Shown here: piece after piece, positions 16,467 through 26,799 of the stretch | Numbering within the stretch: position 1 is the stretch's first letter | How the letters are laid out: each line of letters starts with the position of its first letter | DNA from: JBGAQP01 sp044220635 | Lineage (GTDB): Bacteria; Pseudomonadota; Gammaproteobacteria; Burkholderiales; Usitatibacteraceae | Assembly (NCBI GenBank): GCA_044220635.1 | Contig: JBGAQP010000014.1 | Span: 1-64,000 of the forward strand | Length of the DNA: 64,000 bases | Direction: 5' to 3' | The notes under the pieces: model-generated | Told to the model about the DNA's origin: nothing | What the model saw: the letters and a program-made list of their open reading frames with translations, nothing else | Databases searched by the model: none | Program-made: the position numbers and the translations under genes

Positions 16467-16480
16467 GGGTCAAACGACCC
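16467..16480. promoter_or_regulatory. Inverted repeat ahead of the copper operon
   Basis: GGGTC-AAAC-GACCC lies about 30 bases before the first gene of the efflux operon. It may be an operator for a metal sensor; no T-run follows, so it is not an intrinsic terminator. Function unproven. Confidence 0.3.
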
Positions 16481-16508
16481 GTCCCGGCCTGGTGCAGAAT
16501 AGCGAACC

Positions 16509-16889
16509 ATGTCCCGCCGTACCCGTCGATTCGCCGGATTGGCCGCCGCCTTCGCCTTCGCCTTCGCGCAGCTGGCGTCGGCGGCCATCGCCTGCCAGTT
16601 CGACGCGCGGGCCCTCGAGGCGGCATCGATGGACGCCACCCTTCCGGGCGAGCATGAAGGCTGCCGAAGCGCCACGGAGAACCCGAACGTCTGCAACCAC
16701 CATTGCCAGTACGGCGCGGCCGCCACCGATGGCGCGAAGGTCCAGCCCGCGCCCGACCTCGCGGCCGGCCCCGTCGTCGCGATGCTCGTCGTCCCGCAGC
16801 AATCCCTCCCCCCGGGGCACCAGTCTCCAGCCTTCTCCCCCGCCAACGGGCCCCCGCCCGAGGCGCGGCCGCTTCCGCTTCGCATCTGA
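16509..16889 (+). CDS. Small exported Cys/His-containing protein of the copper operon
   Basis: Protein of 126 residues with a signal peptide (RFAGLAAAFAFAFAQLASA). The mature region has Cys, His and Met clusters (HEGCRSATENPNVCNHHCQY) that could bind copper or silver, and a Pro-rich tail. I do not recognise a named family; similar small proteins often open cus-type operons and are annotated hypothetical. It is 63 bases ahead of the TolC-like gene in the same direction, so a role in periplasmic metal handling is an inference from context. Confidence 0.7.
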   Translation: MSRRTRRFAGLAAAFAFAFAQLASAAIACQFDARALEAASMDATLPGEHEGCRSATENPNVCNHHCQYGAAATDGAKVQPAPDLAAGPVVAMLVVPQQSLPPGHQSPAFSPANGPPPEARPLPLRI

Positions 16890-16952
16890 CCTCCGGGTGA
16901 CCCGCCCGGCCGCGGCGCCCCGCGGCCGTCCGTCGTCGTCTTCGGAGGTCCC

Positions 16953-18265
<1,313 letters not shown>

Positions 18266-18269
<4 letters not shown>

Positions 18270-19834
18270 GAACCGCACACGCCATCGTCGCCGCCCTCGT
18301 CGCCGTCGCCGCGGCGGTGGGCGGGTACTTCCTCGGCACGCGCCAGGCCGTCGCGCCTTCGCCCGTCGCCACCGCCCCCGGCGCCGCGCCCGCGGCCGAC
18401 GCGAAGGCGACGCGAAAGCTCCTCTACTACCGCAACCCCATGGGCCTGCCGGACACCTCGCCCGTGCCCAAGAAGGACTCCATGGGCATGGACTACATCG
18501 CCGTGTACGAGGGTGAGGACGAGGCCCCGGCGGGCGGCGGCCTGAAGATCCCGCTCGATCGCGTGCAGAAACTCGGCGTGCGCACCCAGCCAGCCGAACG
18601 CCGCGCGCTCGACCGCGTCGTGCGCGCCGCGGGCCGCGTCGAGGTCGACGAGCGCCGGCTCGCCACCATCGCCCCGAAGTTCGAGGGCTACGTCGAGCGA
18701 TTGCACGTGAACGCGACGGGCCAGCCCGTGGCGAAGGGCCAGGCGCTCTTCGACGCCTACAGCCCCGAGCTCGTCGCCGCGCAGCGCGAGTACGCGATCG
18801 CGGCGCGCGGGCAGCATTCGCTCAAGGAGTCCGGTGCCGAGGGCCAGGCCGCCATGGCATCGCTCGCCGAATCGAGCCTCACGCGCCTCAGGAACTGGGA
18901 CGTCCCCGCCGAGCAGATCGCCGAGCTCGCGAAGACCGGGGAAGCGAAGCGCACGGTCGCCTTCGCCTCCCCCGTCACGGGCGTCGTGATGGAGAAGAAG
19001 GCGGTCGCGGGCATGCGCTTCATGCCCGGCGAAATGCTCTACCAGGTCGCCGACCTCTCGGCGGTGTGGGTGCAGGCGGACGTGAACGAGCAGGACATCG
19101 GCCTCGTGCGCCCCGGCGCCGTCGCCAAGGTGCGCATCAACGCCTACCCGGACCGCGAGTTCCGCGGCACCGTGACCTACGTCTATCCCACCCTCAAGCC
19201 CGAGACGCGCACCGTGCAGGTCCGGCTCGAGCTCGCGAATCCCGGCCTCGCGCTCAAGCCCGGCATGTTCGCCCAGGTCGAGCTCGCCGCGGGCGGCTCC
19301 GGGCCCGTGGTCGCGGTGCCCGTCTCGGCGGTGATCGACTCGGGGCTTCGCCGCGTCGTGATCGTGCAGGCGGGCGAAGGGCGGTTCGAGCCGCGCGAGG
19401 TCGCGCTCGGCACGCGCGGCGACGACTGGGTGGAGGTGCGATCCGGCGTGAAGGAAGGCGAGGCGGTCGTCGTGGCCGCGAACTTCCTGATCGACGCGGA
19501 GAGCAACCTGCGCGCCGCACTCGGCGGCATGGGCGGCGCGCCCACGGGCGCGGGAGGGGGCGGCACGCCCAAGGCCGTGAGCCACCGCGCCACCGGCAAG
19601 CTCGATTCCGTCGCCGCCGGCGGCAAGGCGATGATCACCCACGAGCCCGTGGCGAGCCTCAAGTGGCCGCGGATGACGATGGAGTTCACGCTCGCGAACG
19701 AGGCGCTCGCCTCCGGCCTGAAGCCGGGCGCGACCGTCGACTTCGAATTCGTCGAGAGGAAGCCCGGCGAGTGGGTCGTCACCGCGATCAAGCCCGCGGG
19801 CGCGGGCGCTTCCGAAGCGCACAAGGGGCATTGA
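18266..19834 (+). CDS. cusB: RND periplasmic adaptor with C-terminal CusF domain (CusB-like)
   Basis: Membrane-fusion protein of 522 residues. In order: an N-terminal anchor (residues 3-24); a heavy-metal segment YYRNPMGLPDTSPVPKKDSM; the barrel-sandwich and hairpin region (residues about 110-330); then beta-barrel domains to about 415. A glycine-rich linker follows, then a CusF-like OB domain in which ITHEPVASLKWPRMTMEF holds the His, Trp and two Met that bind Cu(I)/Ag(I). Fusing the metallochaperone to the adaptor should deliver metal directly to the pump. The GTG start overlaps the TolC-like stop (GTGA). Confidence 0.92.
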
Positions 19835-19836
19835 CC

Positions 19837-22800
19837 GTGAGCGACCTGAACGGCCCCACGAACGCGACGCCGCCCCGGGGCGGCGGCTTCCTCGGCGCGC
19901 TCATCGCGTGGTCGGCGGCCAACCGCTTCCTCGTGCTCCTCGCGAGCCTCGCGGTGACGCTCGCCGGCGTGTACGCGGTGGTGAAGACGCCGCTCGACGC
20001 GCTGCCGGATCTCTCCGACGTCCAGGTGATCGTCTACACCGAGGTCCCGGGCCAGGCGCCCCAGGTGGTCGAGGACCAGGTGACCTACCCCCTCACCACG
20101 GCGATGCTCTCGGTGCCGCGCTCGAAGGTCGTGCGCGGCTTCTCGTTCTTCGGCGCCTCCTTCGTCTACGTGATCTTCGAGGACGGCACCGACATCTACT
20201 GGGCGCGCTCGCGCGTGCTCGAATACCTCAACTTCGTCTCCGGAAAGCTCCCCCGCGGGGTGACGCCCCAGCTCGGGCCCGACGCTTCCAGCGTGGGCTG
20301 GGTGTACCAGTACGCGGTGCTCGGCAAGGACCGCACGCTCGCGGAGCTGCGCACGATCCAGGACTGGTTCCTGCGCTACCAGCTCACCAAGGCTCCAGGC
20401 GTGTCGGAAGTCGCCTCCATCGGCGGCTTCGTGCAGCAGTACCACGTGATCGTCGACCCCGTGAAGCTCCGGAGCTACGGCGTGCCGCTCATGAAGGTCT
20501 CGCAGGTGATCCGCGACTCCAACCGCGACGTCGGCGGGCGCGTGATCGAGATGGCGGAGGCCGAGTACATGGTGCGCGGCCGGGGGTACCTGCGCGGCAA
20601 GGCCGACATCGAGAGCCTCGTGGTGAAGGCCGAGAAGGGCACGCCCGTTCTGGTGCGCGACGTCGCGCGCGTCGAGCTCGGCCCCGACGAGCGCCGCGGC
20701 CTCGCGGAGCTCGACGGCGAGGGCGAGGTCGCCGGCGGCATCGTCGTCGCGCGCTTCGGGCAGAACGCGCTGGACGTGATCCACAACGTGAAGGCGAAGC
20801 TCGCCGAGATCGCCACGGGGCTGCCCCAGGGCGTCACGGTGCAGGCGGTCTACGACCGCTCCGAGCTCATCCACCGCGCGATCGACACGCTCAAGCGCAC
20901 GCTCCTCGAGGAAAGCGTCATCGTCGCGGCGGTGTGCGTGGTGTTCCTGCTGCACGTGCGCAGCGCCCTGGTGGCCATCGTGATGCTGCCCATCGGCGTG
21001 CTGATCGCGTTCCTCAGCATGCGGGCCCTGGGCATCAACTCGAACATCATGAGCCTGGGCGGCATCGCCATCGCCATCGGCGCGATGGTGGACGCGGCGA
21101 TCGTCATGATCGAGAACGCGCACAAGCACCTCGAGCGCCTGAAGCCCGGCGAGTCGCGGGCGGAGGCCATGATCGCGGCCTGCCGCGAGGTGGGGCCGGC
21201 GCTCTTCTTCTCGCTGCTCATCATCACGGTGTCGTTCCTGCCGGTGTTCACGCTGGAAGCCGAGGAGGGGCGGATGTTCGCCCCGCTCGCCTACACCAAG
21301 ACCTTCGCCATGGCGGGTGCGGCGATCCTCTCGGTGACGCTCGTCCCGGTGCTGATGGGGCTCTTCATCCGGGGGCGCGTGCTGCCGGAGGCGAGCAATC
21401 CCGTGAACCGCGTGCTGATCGCGCTCTACCGCCCGGTGATCGCGTGGGTGATGCGCTGGAAGAAGACGACGCTGGTGGCGGCGGTGGCGGCTCTCGCCCT
21501 CACCGCCGTGCCGGCCACGCGCCTGGGCACGGAGTTCATGCCGACTCTCAACGAGGGCACGATCCTCTACATGCCCTCCTCGCTGCCCGCGATGTCGGTC
21601 ACCAAGGCCGCGGAGCTGCTGCAGGTGCAGGACCGCATCCTCCGGAGCTTCCCCGAGGTGGCGAGCGTGGCGGGCAAGGCGGGCCGCGCGCAGACCGCCA
21701 CGGACCCCGCGCCGCTCGAGATGTTCGAGACCGTGGTGAACCTCAAGCCCGAAGGCGAATGGCGCCCGGGCATGACCACCGACAGGCTCATCGCCGAGAT
21801 GGACCAGGCGATGCAGTTCCCGGGCGTGTCGAACGCCTGGACGATGCCCATCAGAGCGCGCATCGACATGCTCGCCACGGGCATCCGCACCCCCATCGGC
21901 ATCAAGGTCTTCGGCAAGGACCTCCAGGAGATGGAGCGCATCGCCCGCGACATCGAGCGCGTGGTGAAGGAGGTGCCGGGAACGACGAGCGCCTACGCGG
22001 AGAGGATCACCGGTGGCTACTACCTCGACATCGAGCCCGACCGCGCGGCACTCGCGCGCTACGGCCTCGCCGTGGGCGACCTGCAGGACGTGATCATGAC
22101 GGCGCTCGGCGGCGAGATGGTCACCACGACCGTCGAGGGGCGCGAGCGCTTCGGCGTGATCGTGCGCTACCCGCGCGAGCTGCGAAGCGACCCGCAGGCG
22201 ATCGCCACCCAGGTGCTCGTGCCGGCGATGCCCGAGATGGGCCAGACGCCCGCCATGATCCCCCTGGGGCAGGTGGCGAGCGTGAAAGTGACCCGGGGCG
22301 CGCCCGCGATCCGCACGGAGAACGCGCTGCTCTCCGCCTACATCTACGTGGACCTGCACGGCCGCGACATCGGCGGCTACGTGAAGGAGGCGCAGCACGC
22401 GGTCGCGACGAAGGTGGACTTCCCGCCGGGCTACTACATCGCGTGGAGCGGCCAGTTCGAATACCTCGCGCGCGCGGTCGAGAAGCTCAAGATCGTGCTG
22501 CCGCTCACCCTCCTCGTGATCGTGGTGCTGCTCTACCTCAACTTCCAGCGCATGACCGAGACCCTCATCGTGCTGCTCTCGGTGCCCTTCGCGCTCGTGG
22601 GCGGCGTGTGGCTCGTCTGGTGGCTGGGCTACAACCTGAGCGTGGCGGTCGCCGTGGGCTTCATCGCGCTCGCGGGCGTGGCCGCCGAGACCGGCGTGGT
22701 GATGCTGATCTACCTCGAGCACGCCTGGGAGCGCATTCGCGCCGAGCGCGGCACCCCGCGACTCGCCGACCTCTACGAGGCGGTGATGGAGGGCGCGGTC

Positions 22801-23016
22801 GAGCGCGTTCGGCCCAAGATGATGACGGTCGTCGCGATCATGGCGGGGCTGCTGCCGATCATGTGGAGTTCGGGCACGGGCTCGGAAGTCATGCGGCGCA
22901 TCGCGGCGCCCATGGTGGGCGGCATGGTCTCCTCCACGATCCTCACCCTCGTCGTGATTCCCGCGATCTACGCCCTCGTGAAGGGCCGCGGCCTCGCCCC
23001 CGAGGCGAAGCCGTGA
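19837..23016 (+). CDS. cusA: Heavy-metal RND efflux pump (CusA-like)
   Basis: Inner-membrane pump of 1059 residues, the standard HME-RND length. The N terminus shows the first membrane helix and the class signature TPLDALPDLSDVQVIVYTEV. GGIAIAIGAMVDAAIVMIEN is the fourth helix with the proton-relay Asp. The periplasmic domain includes RARIDMLATGIRTPIGIKVF, characteristic of monovalent-cation (Cu+/Ag+) exporters. GTG is used as start; a TTG two codons upstream overlaps the cusB stop and is an equal alternative. Works with the TolC-like and CusB proteins. Confidence 0.95.
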   Translation: MSDLNGPTNATPPRGGGFLGALIAWSAANRFLVLLASLAVTLAGVYAVVKTPLDALPDLSDVQVIVYTEVPGQAPQVVEDQVTYPLTTAMLSVPRSKVVRGFSFFGASFVYVIFEDGTDIYWARSRVLEYLNFVSGKLPRGVTPQLGPDASSVGWVYQYAVLGKDRTLAELRTIQDWFLRYQLTKAPGVSEVASIGGFVQQYHVIVDPVKLRSYGVPLMKVSQVIRDSNRDVGGRVIEMAEAEYMVRGRGYLRGKADIESLVVKAEKGTPVLVRDVARVELGPDERRGLAELDGEGEVAGGIVVARFGQNALDVIHNVKAKLAEIATGLPQGVTVQAVYDRSELIHRAIDTLKRTLLEESVIVAAVCVVFLLHVRSALVAIVMLPIGVLIAFLSMRALGINSNIMSLGGIAIAIGAMVDAAIVMIENAHKHLERLKPGESRAEAMIAACREVGPALFFSLLIITVSFLPVFTLEAEEGRMFAPLAYTKTFAMAGAAILSVTLVPVLMGLFIRGRVLPEASNPVNRVLIALYRPVIAWVMRWKKTTLVAAVAALALTAVPATRLGTEFMPTLNEGTILYMPSSLPAMSVTKAAELLQVQDRILRSFPEVASVAGKAGRAQTATDPAPLEMFETVVNLKPEGEWRPGMTTDRLIAEMDQAMQFPGVSNAWTMPIRARIDMLATGIRTPIGIKVFGKDLQEMERIARDIERVVKEVPGTTSAYAERITGGYYLDIEPDRAALARYGLAVGDLQDVIMTALGGEMVTTTVEGRERFGVIVRYPRELRSDPQAIATQVLVPAMPEMGQTPAMIPLGQVASVKVTRGAPAIRTENALLSAYIYVDLHGRDIGGYVKEAQHAVATKVDFPPGYYIAWSGQFEYLARAVEKLKIVLPLTLLVIVVLLYLNFQRMTETLIVLLSVPFALVGGVWLVWWLGYNLSVAVAVGFIALAGVAAETGVVMLIYLEHAWERIRAERGTPRLADLYEAVMEGAVERVRPKMMTVVAIMAGLLPIMWSSGTGSEVMRRIAAPMVGGMVSSTILTLVVIPAIYALVKGRGLAPEAKP

Positions 23017-23071
23017 ACGATTCCCGCCTTTCCGCGTCCATTTCCCGAACCCAACCCACCCGGAGCCTTCG

Positions 23072-23413
23072 ATGAAAGCCGCACGACTCGCCCTCCTCCT
23101 CGCCACCCTCGCCTTCGCCGGCGCCGCGACCGCGCAGTCCTCCCATGCGCATCATCCCCCCGCCGCCGCGCCCGCTGCGGCCAGGGCGACCGCTCTCTCC
23201 GACGGGGAAGTCCGCAAGGTGGACAAGGCCGGGAAGAAAGTGATGCTCAAGCACGGCGAGATCGCGAGCATCGGCATGGGACCCATGACGATGGTCTTCG
23301 ACGTGAAGGACCCCGCCGCCCTCGACAAGCTCAAGGTCGGCGACAAGGTGAAGTTCCGCGCCGAGGAGATCGGCGGCGCCTACGTCGTCACGCGGATCGA
23401 GCCCGCGAAATGA
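23072..23413 (+). CDS. cusF: Periplasmic Cu/Ag chaperone CusF (Trp replaced by Met)
   Basis: Protein of 113 residues with a signal peptide (LALLLATLAFAGAATA) and a His-rich N terminus (HAHHPP). The OB-fold core VDKAGKKVMLKHGEIASIGM continues GPMTMVF, giving the His and the Met-x-Met metal ligands. Where E. coli CusF has the metal-stacking Trp44, this protein has Met (IGMGPMTM), so a Cu(I)-pi contact is absent. It lies 55 bases behind cusA. With the CusF domain on CusB, the operon encodes two chaperone units. Confidence 0.9.
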   Translation: MKAARLALLLATLAFAGAATAQSSHAHHPPAAAPAAARATALSDGEVRKVDKAGKKVMLKHGEIASIGMGPMTMVFDVKDPAALDKLKVGDKVKFRAEEIGGAYVVTRIEPAK

Positions 23414-23453
23414 CGAACGCACGCGCCGCCGCCACGCTTCCGGGCAGAGGGCC

Positions 23454-24182
23454 ATGAGCCGCAAGTCCAGGAGGAACGCACCGCAACCGGCCCCGGCCGC
23501 GGAGCCGCCGGCGCCACCGCGCGCGAAGGGCCGCCGCGGTCTCGTTGCCGGCGCCATCGTCGTCGTGCTGCTCGCCTTCGTCGGGGGCGTCTTGGTCTTC
23601 AAGGCCGAGTCCGACGCGTCGGCGCGGCAATCGGCCGCGCGCAGCCGCGCCCATCTCGCGAGCGAGCACGCGCCCGCGCTCGGCCAGGCCGATGCGAAGG
23701 TCCACATCGTCGAGTTCCTCGACCCGGCGTGCGAGACCTGCGCGATCTTCTTCCCGCACGTGAAGCGACTGATGGCGGCGAGCCCGGAGCGCATCCGGCT
23801 CTCGGTCCGCCACATCCCGCTGCACAAGGGCTCGGGCGAGGTGATCCGCATCCTCGAGGCGGCCCGCGCCCAGGAGAAGTACTGGCAGGCGCTCGAGGCG
23901 CTGCTCGCCAGCCAGGACCGCTGGACGGTCAACCACAAGGTCTACCCCGAGCGCGTGTGGCCGGCCCTCGAGGGCCTCGGGCTGGACCTCGACCGCGTCC
24001 GCGCCGAGATGAACTCGCCCGAGGTCGTCCAGCGGATCGAGCGCGACCTCGCCGACGCCCGGGCGCTGGGCGTGTCGAAGACCCCGGAGTACTTCGTCAA
24101 CGGCCGGCCGCTGCCGCGCTTCGGGCTGGAGGAGCTGCAGGGCCTGGTGCGCGAGGAGCTGCGGTCGGCCTACGGAAGCTAG
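23454..24182 (+). CDS. DsbA-family thioredoxin-fold oxidoreductase, membrane anchored
   Basis: Protein of 242 residues. A Pro-rich cytoplasmic N terminus (1-28), one membrane helix (GLVAGAIVVVLLAFVGGVLVF) and a periplasmic thioredoxin domain follow. The active site CETC is in EFLDPACETCAIFFP, and the cis-Pro loop is KTPEYFVNGRPLP. The fold resembles DsbA/BdbD disulfide exchange proteins. Being last in the copper operon, it may protect or rebuild disulfides damaged by copper (inference). Confidence 0.85.
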   Translation: MSRKSRRNAPQPAPAAEPPAPPRAKGRRGLVAGAIVVVLLAFVGGVLVFKAESDASARQSAARSRAHLASEHAPALGQADAKVHIVEFLDPACETCAIFFPHVKRLMAASPERIRLSVRHIPLHKGSGEVIRILEAARAQEKYWQALEALLASQDRWTVNHKVYPERVWPALEGLGLDLDRVRAEMNSPEVVQRIERDLADARALGVSKTPEYFVNGRPLPRFGLEELQGLVREELRSAYGS

Positions 24183-24219
24183 CCGAGGGAGCGGGGGATC
24201 GCGGGATCCGGCCCGCGGC

Positions 24220-24930
24220 TCACTTCGCGAAGCCCTTCCGGTAATCGGCGATCCTCCCGGCGAGCCCCGGCCGCGAGGCCGAGCGCTCGAGCGCGGCGAG
24301 GTCGGCGGCGCGATGATCGGGCCGCGTGGCCTCCCGGATCGCCGCGAGCGTCGCGCGATCGGCGACCGGCGGCGCGCAGCGCAGCGCCAGCCATCGCTCG
24401 GCGTCACCCTCGACGATCTCGGTGGCGAGGCCCGCCGCGAGAGCGGCGGGCGCATCGAGCGTGACGCCCTCCGACACGAGCGGCCGCGCGCGGTCCCATC
24501 CGACGAGCTCCGCGAGTCGGCGCGTGCCGAGCAGGATCCCGAAGGCCGTGCCCGGGAACCGAAAGGTCGCTCCGGGCGCCGCCGCGCGAATGTCGCAGGA
24601 GGCGAAGAGGTCCGCGCCCGCGCCCCAGGCGCGCCCGGTGGCGAGCGCCGCGGTGCGCATCGGCGCGTGCCACACGGCCTGGAGGAGCCGCTCGAGCCGG
24701 ACGAAGCGCGCGGCGAGCGTGGCATCCGTCTCGCTCTCCAGGCCCGAGAGGTCGAAGCCCGTGCAGAAATGCGCCCCGCGGCCGCGGAAGATCAGCGTGT
24801 GCACCCCGGGGTTCGCGATCGCGGCGTTCACCTGATCGATCAGATCGTCGACCGCCGCGGCGGACAGCGCGTTGCCGCGCTCGGGCCGGTCGAGCCAGGC
24901 GGTGGCGACTCCCGCGCCCGCCTCGCCCAT
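24220..24930 (-). CDS. Enoyl-CoA hydratase/isomerase (crotonase) fold protein
   Basis: Crotonase-superfamily protein of 236 residues. The CoA-binding and oxyanion segments are present (HFCTGFDLSGL; ALATGRAWGAGADLFASCDI). In the segment FRFPGTAFGILLGTRRLAEL the position usually held by the first catalytic Glu (as in PEI) is Gly, and no obvious second Glu follows, so classical hydration is unlikely. The start overlaps the dioxygenase stop (TGATG). Its partners, a CoA-transferase and a thiol dioxygenase, suggest it acts on a CoA ester derived from a mercapto acid. The reaction is unknown. Confidence 0.82.
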   Translation of the reverse strand: MGEAGAGVATAWLDRPERGNALSAAAVDDLIDQVNAAIANPGVHTLIFRGRGAHFCTGFDLSGLESETDATLAARFVRLERLLQAVWHAPMRTAALATGRAWGAGADLFASCDIRAAAPGATFRFPGTAFGILLGTRRLAELVGWDRARPLVSEGVTLDAPAALAAGLATEIVEGDAERWLALRCAPPVADRATLAAIREATRPDHRAADLAALERSASRPGLAGRIADYRKGFAK

Positions 24931-25550
24931 CAGGAGATCGCCGCGCGCATCGCGGCCGAGCGGTCCCAGAGGTTGGGCACCGTCGCCGACGAGTAGCCCG
25001 AGACGAAATCCTTCGCCGCGCCCGTCTGCGCGTCGAACACGTGCCGCCTCACGGCGCCGATGTTCGCGCCGTACACGTGGATGCTCACGCTGGGACGGTC
25101 CTCGAGGGCGTTGGCCACGGTGTGGATGTCGCCCACGGTGGGCGAGACCGCCTCGATCTCGCCGGGCCTCAGCACCTGCTCGTCGCCCACGGGGCGCAGC
25201 ATCCCGTCGGCGCCGCGCGCGTAACGCCGGCAGCGCTCCGCCCCGCGCATCATGCCGACGAGCCCCCAGACCGTGTGGTCGTGGACCGGCGTCGTCTGGC
25301 CCGGCCCCCACACGAAGCTCACCACGGAGAAGCGCTCGAGCGGATCGCAGTGCAGGAGGTACTGCCGGTAGTACTGCGGGTCGGTGCGCGCGCATTCCTC
25401 GGGCAGCCACGCGTCGTCGGCGATCAGCTTCGCGAGGAGCGGCCTCGCGCCCGCGAGCAGCGCGGCCTCCTCGCGCGTGGATTCCACCAGGCGGGTCATC
25501 GCCGCCACGAACTCGCGCAGCGGCGCGATGCGGTCGGCCGTGGGCGTCAT
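24930..25550 (-). CDS. Cysteine dioxygenase-type thiol dioxygenase (likely 3-mercaptopropionate dioxygenase)
   Basis: Cupin non-haem iron enzyme of 206 residues. Metal ligands are in PVHDHTVWGLVGMMRGAE and GDIHTVANA, giving the three-His site. The segment PGQTTPVHDHTVWG and the RRHVFD arginine resemble bacterial 3-mercaptopropionate dioxygenases more than mammalian Cys dioxygenase. It adds O2 to a thiol to give a sulfinate. It is translationally coupled on both sides (ATGA with the CoA-transferase, TGATG with the crotonase). Substrate preference between cysteine and 3-mercaptopropionate is inferred, not proven. Confidence 0.85.
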   Translation of the reverse strand: MTPTADRIAPLREFVAAMTRLVESTREEAALLAGARPLLAKLIADDAWLPEECARTDPQYYRQYLLHCDPLERFSVVSFVWGPGQTTPVHDHTVWGLVGMMRGAERCRRYARGADGMLRPVGDEQVLRPGEIEAVSPTVGDIHTVANALEDRPSVSIHVYGANIGAVRRHVFDAQTGAAKDFVSGYSSATVPNLWDRSAAMRAAIS

Positions 25551-26707
25551 GTCAATCCTCCTTCCGCCTTCGAACGCAGCGCAGCGCCGTGCTCGCCGAG
25601 CAGCGGGAAGGCCGTGTTCACTTTCACCGCCTCGCCATCGATGCGCACGGGGCAGCCCAAGGTGCGCGTCGCGCGCCCGCCGGGGAGCGTCGCGGGAAGG
25701 ACCAGGCCGAGCGCCTCGGCCTGCGGGTCCGCGAGCGCCTCGGCGTAGCCGTTGATCGGCGCGCAGGGCACGCCCGCGGCGCGGAAGCGCTCGAGCCATT
25801 CCCCGGCGCCCGCCGCGGCGAAGCGCGCCTCGAGAAGCTCCCGGAGCGCCTCCTGGTTCGCCGCCCGGAGCGTGGTCGACCCGAAGCGCGCGTCCGCCAC
25901 CCACTCCGGCGCGCCCACCACCTCGCACACCGACTGCCACAGCCGGTCGTTGCCCGCGGCGATGGCGAACCAGCCGTCCTTCGCGCGGTATGCCTGGTAG
26001 GGAGCGTTTCGCGGGTGCGCGGAGCCGAGCTTGCGCGGGTTCTTCCCGGTGCCGAAGTACTCGCTCGTCTGCAGTGCGGCCATCGCGAGGTTGGTCGCGA
26101 ACATCGGCACGTCGATGGTGCCGCCGGGGCCGCCGGCGCGCACGCGCGCGAGGAGCGCGGCGATGGAGAACGCGGCGTAGAGCCCGGCGCCGAAGTCCGA
26201 GAGCGGAACGCCGCACTTCACGGGCGGGCCGCCCGGCTCGCCCGTCACGCTCATCACGCCCGAGGCGGCCTGGATCGTGAGGTCGAAGCCGCCCTCGGCC
26301 GCGCGCGGCCCCGCCTGCCCGAAGGCCGAGATCGAGCAGTAGACGAGCGAGCGTTTGCGCGGGCCGAACCAGTCCCAGCCCAGGCCGAGGCGCTGCATCA
26401 CGCCGGGGCGGTTGTTCTCCACCAGCACGTCGGCTTCGAGCGCGAGCACGCGCGCGAAGTCGCGGTCCGCCGGGTCCTTGAGGTCGAGGGCCACGCTCTT
26501 CTTGCCGCGGTTGATCGAGGCGAAGTTCTCGCTGTAGCCGCCGTTCACGGGTGGCCACTGGCGCATCGCGTCGCCCTCCGGGGGCTCGACCTTCACGACC
26601 TCGGCGCCGAAGTCCGCGAGCAGCATCCCGCAGAACGGTCCCGCGGCGATCTGGCAGAACTCGACGACTTTCACGCCGGCGAGCGGCGCGGTGGGTGCGG
26701 GGCACAT
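25547..26707 (-). CDS. CaiB/BaiF family CoA-transferase
   Basis: Class III CoA-transferase of 386 residues, normal length. It shows the opening LAGVKVVEFCQIAAGPFCGM, ADFGAEVVKVEPPEGDAMR, LDLKDPADRDFARVLALEAD with the VLVENNRPGVMQRLGL segment, and the catalytic Asp in GGTIDVPMFATN. It forms interlocked dimers and moves CoA between acids. It opens a three-gene operon with a thiol dioxygenase and a crotonase, so its acid partner may be a sulfur-containing propionate (inference). Confidence 0.93.
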   Translation of the reverse strand: MCPAPTAPLAGVKVVEFCQIAAGPFCGMLLADFGAEVVKVEPPEGDAMRQWPPVNGGYSENFASINRGKKSVALDLKDPADRDFARVLALEADVLVENNRPGVMQRLGLGWDWFGPRKRSLVYCSISAFGQAGPRAAEGGFDLTIQAASGVMSVTGEPGGPPVKCGVPLSDFGAGLYAAFSIAALLARVRAGGPGGTIDVPMFATNLAMAALQTSEYFGTGKNPRKLGSAHPRNAPYQAYRAKDGWFAIAAGNDRLWQSVCEVVGAPEWVADARFGSTTLRAANQEALRELLEARFAAAGAGEWLERFRAAGVPCAPINGYAEALADPQAEALGLVLPATLPGGRATRTLGCPVRIDGEAVKVNTAFPLLGEHGAALRSKAEGGLT

Positions 26708-26799
26708 GGGGGTTTCATCGCGGATGGTGGCCGAACGGGGATCGTAAACGAGCGGGACCCGCCCCCGCCATGGGCGACCGGGAGCGGCGGCGCCCGGCG

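Noticed and set aside
19183..23106. Very long minus-strand open frame opposite the cusB/cusA genes
   Set aside because: Composition is His/Arg/Ala-rich with no family motif; it is the antisense shadow of high-GC codons. The same applies to 35347-39618 opposite metH and 55419-59216 opposite putA.
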